DNA of 64,000 nt, from positions 25,456,001-25,520,000 of the forward strand of contig CM059583.1 of NCBI GenBank assembly GCA_030407085.1. Direction: 5' to 3'. A program made the translations under genes and the position numbers. Within the stretch, counting starts at the first letter, position 1, and every line of letters begins with the position of its first letter. A model generated the notes under the pieces. That model saw nothing but the letters and a program-made list of their open reading frames with translations, was not told the origin of the DNA and did not search any database. This DNA is from Trichopria drosophilae (taxonomy: Eukaryota > Arthropoda > Insecta > Hymenoptera > Diapriidae). Shown one piece after another: positions 34,001 to 46,000 of the stretch.

Positions 34001-37000
34001 TCGAAAAAAATTGATAGGAATAAATAATTCCCAATTTTTTGGAATTTTTTTAAAAGTTCGGCGCCATATTGGAATTCCTGATGACTGAAACTCAATTTCG
34101 ACCTCGGAATCTTGAAGAGCGACCTCGAAAACAATAGGATATGTACCTTTCAATTATTTTCAACTTCGATTTTCATATGAAATACTTGATTGATAATGAA
34201 GTAGAAAAAATGACATTTCAGGCGTGGGTTAATGTTTTCCACGATACAATCAATTCATGAATTTAGAAATTCCCTTTTAGGGTTATGTCCAACTCCTTTA
34301 ACGCTCAAGAAATTCCAAATTTATTTTTTCTTCTGCGAGTAAGTTATGCACATCGCGTACACCTTTGCACACTGTAAATCGAGCAGACTTTATTTCTTTA
34401 TGATAAATAAAAGTACTTGTCCGTGGAATAGTCTGCCTAAGTAAATAAGATCTGCTTGATCTTTATTGCAATTTATACTTACAAGTAAGATTTGTACGTG
34501 CGAATATTACGAATGAATATACGAATGTATCAAGTGACCATTATTATTTTTTTTGTAACAAGGGCATTTATGTCCATTAATTTATTAGTAAATAAATAAA
34601 TAAATTAAGATAAATAATATAAAAATAACAATGTTTAGAAACGATACACTCTATGGAATCAGAAACTAATATGAAAGAAGGAATCGACAAAGAAAACTAC
34701 ATTACTATTAAAACTAAGAATACAAACTCCAAACATTCAGTAAAATAAAACTGTAAATACCTTATCAACTGAAGATCCGACTGCTTCCTAAGTTTGTGAA
34801 AACAGGCACCGAACGTATCAGTCACCGTTGGTGGAAATGGGTATGGCGGCACGGAGGAAGAATGTTCATGCGTAGAATTTAAAGTCGAACTGGACGTATA
34901 ATAACCGCTGACTCTTGGTCCCAGGATATCCCCTTGTGCCATACCGTTCATCAGGAACAACTATTTAGAAAAGCTATTGTTAAATCATACGCATCCGCAC
35001 GGATAAGATAAAGCGCAAGCAACAAAATGTAGAAAAAAAACTGACATTGCAGTGGTTAGGGACAGTCCCTACCTGCTGCTGAATACTACTTCGTCTACTG
35101 TTGCTACGAATGCCGGAATCTTTTCTGCTGCACACAGATGAAGCATGACTCAGCGGTTCTCGGTCATCGGAGAGCAAAGGACTATTAGGCACTGGATTTG
35201 GATCGGTATCGATCCCATTAGTAATGGGCATCTGGAACTGATTACCATTAAACTTTAAATCCTTTCGTTCTCTCTTTTCCTCAAGTCGCAGAAAGCAAAA
35301 AAAAAAATCATTGTTAATTTGGACACGGAATTATAATTTAAAGCATCGCCACTTTTGCCAAACGCACAACAAAAAATACACGTAAACATTTGTGGACACA
35401 ACTAACGTCAGTAAATCTATTTTCACTAATAATGCACATAACGTAAACAAATCAAGTATTTCTTACCTTTTGCAGATCGTTACTTTCTGGATTAGATGTT
35501 GCATCCTCGGTATCTTCGGTTACGACTGCTTTTTCCCCAGTTTCTAAAGGAGTCATTTCTTCCGTAGTTCTCTGTCTTTGAAGGTATCGCCAAGGTTTAC
35601 TTCGTAACTTTTTCTTTCCACAACTCGCGGTAGAAGTAGGACTTTTGTTCGCTTCGTCTCTTCCATCTTCATTAGTATTGTCGTTTTCCGAATCTAAAAT
35701 GCTCGGTAATGAGTTCGCTTTCATCCTATAACTACTAGCATTTGTAACCATGTGGAGATAGTGTTGTCTCGGTTTAGTCTGATTGTTGCAAGAGGCCAGT
35801 CGATGACGAGTGTGAAGAATCGGAGAGATGCTTGTAGGCGAATTGACGTTTGTGATGAATTGCGACATGAAGTCAGCCTTTCTGGTTTTTACAAAGTACG
35901 TTTTCAAACCTGAGACATAACCTTTAATTAAATTATTGAATTGATAACAACAAAATTTAAACTTTACCGTTTACGAGTTCTCCTTCCTCCATTAGATATT
36001 GATCGTCGAGGAAACTCAAGGTTTTTTCACTCAAGTGCACTCGTCCGGGTTTGCCGGTACTTTCCATTTTATTGGCGGTTGTAACGTCGTTTGACCACAC
36101 GTCAAACTTAAATCTTTTAGTGCCGACAATACCGCACAAAACTGTTCCTGTATGCACTCCGACTCGCATATTGACACCTTCTTTTCTCTCGACATCAAAC
36201 TGTTTTATGGCTTCTATCATTGCTGTAATACGAGAATTGTTAATCGTAGATCTTGATCGGTTTGTAAAAGTAAACACTTACCTAATCCCATTTCAACGCA
36301 ACATTTTGCATGATCAGGTCTCGGTTCCGGACAACCGCTGACGCAGTAATAGCAGTCTCCTAGAGTCGAAATCTTCTCGCACCCATTCTGTTCGCAAAGA
36401 TCGTCGAATCTTTCGAATAGGTCATTTAAAACATCGACCAGTTCCTCAGCAGTTTTGTTGGAACTCATTTTTGTAAAGCCTACGATATCAGCGAACAGAA
36501 TGCTGACGTCGTCCATCGAGTGCATATTGAACGGACGGAAAAGCGAGCGAATATCAGTGTTGTTGGACGGTATTGAACCTTTTTTCAAAGAATCTTCTCG
36601 CTCTCGTTCCTTTTCGCTTTCTTCCATCAACCATTCGGCAACTTTAGGCGGCATGACGGATAAAATCATCTTTTCTTTCAGCTGCTTCTCCATTTCCAAT
36701 TGCCGACGCACTAACAGAGACTGTCCGACTTTCATGAACGTACCACGCATTCGCACCACAGTCATAATAAGAATGTGAAAACCTATGATGTGTATACAAA
36801 ATTGCATAAGAATCCTTATCGTAACGGTCGTCGCAAAATCCACATCGTCTGGATATCCGAAGTAATTTGAAGTAAAACTTTCACTTTCATTCATCGCACT
36901 TTGATTCGTATTAAGACTAGAAAAGTTCCACATTTTTGTCACATTATTTAAAATATTCTCGCTTATTGCCTCTCCGCTCGAAGAGTACCTTAACGCACTC

Positions 37001-40000
37001 GGTGCTGTACTATTGATCCTGTTGATAGGTTGAATGTTTTTCGCAACATTCCCATGATTAAAGAACTTATTCAAGTCGTCGCTGCCGTACAAATAAGCTG
37101 TAAGAAATTCGAAAAGAAACGAATACAGCAGACAAATTCCGACGCAGGCGTATAGAGGCATCGGCATGACGGTGTAAATTAAAAGGAGAATTTCTGAACA
37201 CAGAGCAAAATGCCCGACTAACGTTAAGCCGTCGGCGTACGGAGGCACCAGGACGAGGAATACTAGGGACAGGAGGCAGAGTAATAAAGCCAATCCCAAC
37301 GAAGTGTGTTGGATGTACGGCTGGTAATGCTCTGTGTGCGTCAAGTAAAAAATAGCTGCCATTGCCACTGCGACGCAACTAAAAATTATCGCTATTCCTG
37401 GCCAAGATTCGCTATTGTGTTCGTTGCCGATGGCTGCAAAGTACACCATCCAGGAAAATGATATGATGAAAATGTAGGTAAGTGCATATCTGAAAAGAAA
37501 ATTTATTGATCGTACTTATTGTAAATATGCAACAATACAATGTTTACTAATGTAAGAAAAATAAATAAACGTTATTTTAAAATTGTAATATTGATATTTA
37601 ACAAATCAGAATGGTGCAGAATTTATCACTCGTTTTCTAATTATGAAATAGGAAAGAATCTAACGATCTTTAAAGGCAATTTGTTCATACATTAATGCAC
37701 CACTGATGCATATAACAAATCTCTGCTTTGAAAAAGGTTTCTTCCCTCAATGTCTTAAATTAGCTTCAGTTATTCCTATTTTTAAATCCGGTAATAAAAC
37801 TAATGTAAGTGATTACAGACCAATCTCGTTAGTACCGATTATCACGAAAGTTATTGAAACAGCCATAAAAAATAGACTCATGAATTTTATAAAGAAGTAT
37901 GACATTTTAAACTCCTCTCAATTTGGTTTTCGGGAAGGTATGTCGACGACTGACCCGTTAGCCATATTGACAAAAACAGTATATGCAGCGCTTGACTCTG
38001 GTATCCCGATAATTGCGGTATTTGTTGATTTGGCAAAGGCCTTCGACGCCTTAGACCATAAAATTTTACTCAACAAGCTCTATAATTATGGAATCAGAGG
38101 CATAGCGTTAAAACTGTTCGAAAGCTATTTAAAAAATCGCAAACAAAGTGTACGTTTAGGTAATATAAACAGCGATTCACTTATAGTAAAATATGGAGCT
38201 CCACAAGGTACTATTCTTGGACCGATATTATTTATTTTATATATAAATGATCTATTTGAAATTAAAATTAAAGGATCAATACTGTCTTTTGCTGATGACA
38301 CTGTCATAATATTTAAAGATCTAACATGGCCATCCCTTACAAATAATATAAAACTCAAATTACCTATTGTCTTTAATTGGTTTAGAGCAAATTTATTAAC
38401 AGTAAACGCTAAAAAAACGGTTTTTATTCCTTTTGGTTGCTACACGGGTAGCATACCAAACTTAGTAAACTTAACAATACAAATTAACGATAAAAATATT
38501 GAAATAGCTCGAGCAACAAGCACAAAATACTTAAGTGTAACGATTGATAGCTATTTGAGATGGAACATACATGTACAAGGAATCCTAAAAAAATTTCGCC
38601 ATATCCCTTACTTTTTTTACAAGTTGAGATCGTTTTTGAATATCAAACAGCTTCTAATAATTTATCACTCGCTATTTCTTTCAATCATAAGATATGGTAT
38701 CATTGCATGGGATGGTGCATATAATAATGTAATCAATCCCTTACAAACTTTTCAAAATTTGATATTAAAAGTAATGTTTTTCAAACCTCGTTTATTTCCA
38801 ACAAGTGAGCTCCAGGAACTGTATAAAGTAAATTCACTACTTACGATCAGAAAATTATTTTATCTAAATGCTTCTATATATTGTAGACTGAACATTAACA
38901 GCAATAACACGTACCATTCTCTAAATACCCGAGGAAGCACAAACAAACTAATAACGTTACCAAAAAGGAACAAAACTATTGGTCAGAGAGCTCTAGATTA
39001 TATAGGCTGTAAATGTTTAAATTTAATACCGACTTCGTTGCGTGAAAATGATAAAAGCATTGCAAATTTTAAGAAAAAGTTATCTACGTGGCTTGCGATA
39101 CAACGTTCCGACGACTTAAATAGGATTTTAGTTCCGACTGAATAAAACCGAACTGCTACACGCGTATTTCTATTATCTGTTTTCATTATTTAGCATATTT
39201 TTTGTATTGTATTGTATTTATTTCAACAAACGGGCATTATAATGCCCAATAGTTACAAACATAATAATTTGTTCGGTACATGGTGCCTCTGTATAAAATA
39301 ATGTTGATATTTATAACAAAGATAAAGAGAATAAAAGTAAAACAAAGTATTATTCACTATTTCTGTTTTTCTTATTTTTTTCAATAGTTTATACCCGTTA
39401 AAGATTTATTTAGTTTATTATATGTTTATCCTAATAATCATGTATGTCATTATTATTTAGTTATAATTTAGGTTTAATATTAGTTATAATATATTGTCCT
39501 GTTCCGATCTCAATCTGGCTGTTCAGAATTTTTATGATAATGTATTTTTAGTTATAGACAAATATGTGCCGAAGAAACCATCGACAAATCGTAGTAATCC
39601 TCGTTGGTTTACTCGTGAGCTTCTGCAGCTTGTTGAATTAAAGAAATTGGCACATAAGCTCTGGAAAGAGTCGAATGATCAGAAAGATTATATTCATTTT
39701 AAATATTTAAGGGCGAAATGTATACGTGTATCTAGATTATCTTTTAAAAAATATATTAATCAAGTTGAGTATCACTCTAAGAAAAATATTAAGGCTTTTT
39801 GGACTTATGTCAATAATTTAAAGAAAAGTAATGAGTTTCGCTCGCAAATGTTTCTTAATAGTAAATCCAGTGACAATAGCGAGTCTATCGCAAATTTATT
39901 CGCAGATCACTTTGCGTCTACGTACAATCGATCGTTTCCATCTCTCCCACTAGCAGACATTCCAGATAATATTTTAGTTAATTTCCAAATTACTCCTGAA

Positions 40001-43000
40001 GATTTTGTTTATGATGTTGATAGATTGCAAAACAGCTTTAATTGTGGCCCAGACTTCAAACCGCCTATTTTCGTGAAGAACTGTAAATTGACTCTGATGA
40101 CACCGCTGCTAATGTTATATAACAAATCCTTAAATCTAGGAGTCTTCCCGGAATTTCCCGTTCTTGTTTCGTACCTGATACGCCAAATGTTTGGTAACGA
40201 CAATGAAGGTGACGACAATGAAAATTTGTAAAAAAATCCAATTTTACATATTTTAAACAATAATAAATTAAAAAACAAATTGCCAGTAACGTTTATTCCT
40301 TTAATCTTTAAGTTTTCATCGTTTTTTAATTGCTGTTTGTATAAAAATACCAAAATTAGGACGGGTGACGACAATTAATTTAATGAAAATACGTGGTATT
40401 TTTATACAGTTTTTACTTGTTCATGAGGTAAATATGTTCTCTTTTCAATTTTCTATGGAGGATTAGTAAAGTGTAGTGTTTTTTCTTTGATTTTCTCATA
40501 AGTTTTAGTAAAAAAGTTAATTATTTCCAGTTCATTTATACCAGTTTACCCATTGTCGTTACCTCATAGGTAACCTCATAGGTCACAAAAAATCGCTATT
40601 TTACGGATTTTTCTGACAAAAAATTGTTTCGGCTTTTGGAAACAGGTAAAAATGGGGAAAAACATATCACAGATACCACATAACATCTTTTCTTTTTTTA
40701 TGTAAGGTTATACATTTCGCAACCACCCCATAAAATAGCCCAAAGAGGTGAAATACGGCAGTTTTTTAAACACTATTTTCGATACGAAAAAAATGCAAAT
40801 AAATTTAGTTTTAGAAATAAATAAGAGCAGCTTTTATACTCTTACATACTAAAGACAATGCCTATGATAAAGTTAGAAAATAATGTCTACCCATTATTGA
40901 TAGTTTTAGGGATAAAGACCGGAAGTCGCATGGCAGTCATCATATATCGTTCTATTTAACTATATATGGGTGATTCTCCAAAAACAGGGCATTTTCAAGA
41001 ATGAAAATTTTTTTTTTAAGTTACTGTAAATGCGTTTTTTTAATGGATTCTTGCTTATTAGCACCAAGTTAAGTTATTGTTAAAGTAGTCACGCTACAAA
41101 ATTATTTTAAAGGAAAGGGGATGACTTTTACTATGACGCATTTTCATACGGCTATATAAACTAACAATTGCTTGTTAAAAACTTGAAAAAAATAACTCTA
41201 AAGAGTCAAAAACATAATGTACATATCTGATTTAGTGCATTTTTGTGAATAAATGAAAATGATTTATTAAGTAATAATTAAAAAATTAAGAAAAACACAT
41301 GAATTTTTGAAGAAGTTTTAGACAAAATAAATTTATTAAAGTTAATGTGTCGTTGGTTAGTAACTACAATGATAATATTATATTCATAATTTTAATAAAT
41401 AATATTATTTCATAATAAACTTGATGCATAACGTTGTAACAAATATAAAGTTTTAATTTGGTGGTTTTTTTAAATTATATTTAAATAAATGTCTAAGAGG
41501 AAGAAAAATATAAATGTTATTTATGATTTGAAAAATATTTTCTGCTACGGGTTACACTTTGTTCTTATTTCGTATCTGATACGCCAAATGTTTGGTAACG
41601 ACAATGAAGGTGACGACATTGAAAATTTGTAAAAAAAATCCAATTTTACATATTTTAAACAATAATAAATTAAAAAACAAATTGCCAGTAACGTTTATTC
41701 CTTTAATCTTTAAGTTTTCATCGTTTTTTAATTGCTGTTTGTATAAAAATACCAAAATTAGGACGGGTGACGACAATTAATTTAATGAAAATACGTGGTA
41801 TTTTTATACAGTTTTTACTTGTTCATGAGGTAAATATGTTCTCTTTTCAATTTTCTATGGAGGATTAGTAAAGTGTAGTGTTTTTTCTTTGATTTTCTCA
41901 TAAGTTTTAGTAAAAAAGTTAATTATTTCCAGTTCATTTATACCAGTTTACCCATTGTCGTTACCTCATAGAAATTTCCTAAGACATTAATATTTCAATA
42001 ATTATAAGTATATATATTGATTTAATTAAATATTATACAGAGAGAAATTGTACAGTTTGAGCTCTACTATAGAAATATTATTTGAATAAATTAAAATAAT
42101 TCGGTTTCTTAATAGCGCTAATATTTTAAAGTTTTGAACTTAGAGGTTTGGACATATCAAAAATGCTACTTTTAGTCTTTAAACGTCATTTTACACCAGT
42201 TTTTTGTAACAAAAGTATTATTTTTTCAAATTAACATGGGCCAGGGATATTTATTTAACATTTCTATCGAAATTTAATAATTTATTGTCACAGTTTTTGT
42301 AAGATATAACGTAAAGACACGAAAATGCCCTGTTTCCGGAGAATCACCCATATGAACCATGCAAACGAAGTTGAAATGATAAATTTGAAACTACCTTCTC
42401 ATCAGTTAATAGTACTTGGAGATTATAATCTACCTCATGTCGACTGGTTAAATAATAATCTTGGGCTTCAAGTTAAATTTAACAACTCTAATACAGCTCG
42501 TTCAAGAGAAGCAACACAAACGTTATGTGATACTTTTTGCGCCTCCAATCTGTACCAATTAAGTGATATAAAAAATCAAAACTTAAATACTTTGGACCTT
42601 TGTTTCTCTACCAATCGATTAATTGATATCCAGCAAGCCAACGAAGAGCTAATCCCATGTGACAGTTATCATAAGCCAATCCATCTTACTTGTAAAGTCG
42701 ATTGTCTTGCAGAAGCGGAAATGATCTTTTCAGATCCTATACTAGATTTGAATAATGCAAACTTTAATGAAATATCTGCGGGTCTCTTAGCTGAAAACTG
42801 GGAAAATGTATTTGAATCCAGATCCCTGCTGAAGAGTGTAGCCAAGTGCGAAAGGCTTTTTAATGCAATAGATTTTGTTTATTATTTATTATGTGGCGTT
42901 TACTATTCACCTTTTCTCAATAGTAAAATACATTTTTCTGGCCTTATATGCTCCGTTATTTTAGAATATCATCGCGTTCGAATTTGAATGACACATTGTT

Positions 43001-46000
43001 TACATTTAATGTTTACGTTCCATTTCTTTCCATCTAGTAAATGCGCCTTAATGCCAAGAAATAAATATTTTTATTGTATTGTATTGTGTTTATTTCAACA
43101 AACGGGCATTATAATATCCAATATTTACAAACATAATAATCTATTCGGTACATGTTGCCTTTGTATAAAATAATTTATTTATTTTATTTAAAGAAAATAA
43201 ACGGCCTATAAGACCTTTATACAAAAATATACTGACATAATCAGCGCAATTTGAATAACAAAGAAAAGAACATCAAATTTGGTACATAGAATAATTGAAA
43301 AACCGTATGTTAAAACAAAATAAGAAAACTTAATAATAAGTGTATAATAATCGTCGCACTTTAAATCGAAATGATACAAAACTAGTAGTGTTTTTTACAT
43401 CACCGGGAACACTGTTCCATTCACGCCTGAGTCTAGCTACACTAGAGTGAAATCCATAACGAGATTTACTATTATTTTCACAAATATCCCGATAACGATG
43501 CAATGAATACAGTTGAGAACGAGTAGAGAACAACAAAGATATTTGCTTAATAATATTAATATTTATAACAAAAGGTAAAAAAATAAAAGTAAAAACAAAG
43601 TATTACAACAATTTTTTGCAATGAAATAAGGTTAATAAACATGTTTAACAAAAATTGCATAAACAATTATTTCTGGCTAGCGTTTTAAAGCGAGAAAAGG
43701 AGCGTCTGTGCAAAGGCAGACAACTTCCACTATTTTCGATCCGTATTAATCTATTAATACTGGAATGCAGCCTGTATTCCTTTCGGTATAAACAAGATTG
43801 AAATATATTCGTATTTCTCAGACGGTGTACATCTGTTCTATAGACAAAATTTGATTTCAATTCGTCACAGCGAATAAGTCCATTAATAATTTTAAACAAT
43901 AAACACTCATTGGTGTAGGATCGGTGTGACTAGTGAACTTATCATTATTATTATTATTAATTTACAGATAATAAGTACATTATAACTTTTATAAATCTGT
44001 ATCCGGATCAAATTGAACAATAATTAATTAACACCAAAATAAATGAGCATCTAAACGATTCTTAAACTGATTTAACGATTCTGCCTCCACAATGTCCGCT
44101 GGTAATGCATTCCATGCATCTACAACTCTATTCCCAAAAACATTTTTCCAGGGGTTCTTTTCAAATATTTGCTTTGTCAGTTTCCACCGATGCCCTCTTA
44201 ATTGCACATTTTTTGACAATACCAGAATATTTTCACTGGAGACCTCGTAGTATCCTCGCAAATACTTATAGGCTTCAATTAAGTCACCACGTTGTCTTCT
44301 GTCCTTAAGGGTTAGTAGTTTAAGCCTTCTTAACCTCTCCTCATATGTAAGGTATTGGAATCCTATTGGCAACTTGGTAGCTCGCCTCTGTACTTTTTCC
44401 AGTGTGTCAATGTCCCCAATAAAATAAGGTGACCAAACCACGTTACCATATTCCAATATGGGACGAACATATGTCTTATAGACTTTTAAAAACAGCTGCG
44501 GAGTTATGTTTTTAAAAATACGCCTGATCATGTAAAGAAGTGAATTCGCTTTTTTTACTATATTACATACCTGCAGATTCCATTTTAAATCATTACTGAT
44601 CAGAATGCCCAAGTCCTTTTGAAATTTTTTCTCTTGCAAGTTCTGTCCTTTGACACTATATTTCAGTTTAGGGTTATTTTTCCCAATATGCAATACCGTA
44701 CATTTACTCTCGTTTAGTGACAAAAGCCATTCCGAAGACCACTTATATATAGCATCTAAGTCTTTTTGCAAGTGACATGTTAGGGGATTGCCAAAGATTT
44801 TGGTATCATCAGCGTACATCGAGCTCGCTGAACAAATATCCTTCTCAAGATCCGCAATATAAATTATAAATAACAATGGTCCAAGTACAGACCCTTGAGG
44901 AACACCACTGATGACTGTTTTGTGTGCCGAAAGTTTGTCCCCAATTCGAACCCGAAAAGTTCTATTTTTCAAGTAACCATCTATCCACTTCAGCAGTCTA
45001 CCACGTACTCCAATTTGCTCTAGTTTGTAAAGAAGTCTGCAGTGCGGTACCTTATCAAACGCCTTTTCGTAGTCTAAATATATTACATCAATTGGTTCTC
45101 CTTTATCAAATACCAGTGTCCAGGTGTGCAGAATTTCTAACAGGTTTGTAGAAACCGATCTCCCGGGTACAAACCCATGCTGATTTTTTGGTATTATTCC
45201 ATTCTCGAGACAAAATTCCCTTAATTTCTTGGTAATGACTTTTTCCATTAACTTGCAGGGAGTAGATGTGATCGACACTGGTCTTGATCGACAACTTAAT
45301 TCAGATTTATTCGCAATATCACTGTAATAGTGTGTTTGAGCCGGATTGTCTAATTTTGTACGCTAAGAATGCTAAAAATTTATGCTGAACTCTTTCAAGT
45401 TTTACTTTGTGTACATCAAAGATATTATAATCAAAGACAATATTAAATTATTTTATAATGCGACAAAGAAGTTTTATTGTCTCTATGTGAGACTTATAGT
45501 TATAACAGTTAAATAGTTTGCCTCAAACTATGTATGTACTTTAGCAAACTGATTTTCTGCAGCACTTTCTAATTTTTCCCAAGTTTTATCCTTGATAACA
45601 AGTGCAAAGGTGATTAATTCCCCCGATACCTTTACATCGAAGAGATCATTTATGTAGATTATAAACAGTAAAGGTCCCAAGATGGAACCTTGTGGAACTC
45701 CATATGTAATTTTTGCTGGGTCATTACGAATACTATCAATTAATTAAAAATACCAATCTTATTTATTGATTATGATCATAATCGTGATTTAAAAATAAAT
45801 TTATATATTGTTTGGAATCCTGGGATATAGTGCAGTCGACTATCTCCTATATTCCAAGTTTCAGTGCATGCAATAACTTCAAACTGTTCTTTGTATTGGC
45901 TCAAGGCTACTTGAAGTTGTGAACAATTTTGTTGTAAGCTTCTAATGTTTAAATGAAATAAGTTGAAAGATGGTTGCTTCAGGACACCCAGTGCCTCGTT

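Larger units (their letters stand above)
31066..34760 (-). other. Adenylyl cyclase intron 6
   Basis: 3.7-kb intron. It holds a TA-flanked MITE (32003-32716), a TTAA-flanked palindrome (32961-34232) and a LINE-like tail near 34545-34607. 31091-32000 and 34233-34540 are AT-rich without recognisable content. Confidence 0.8.

Noticed and set aside
42325..42987. 220-codon frame taken as a host gene
   Set aside because: The middle is LINE endonuclease; the first codons are the end of a DNA element and the last ~30 are not LINE-like.
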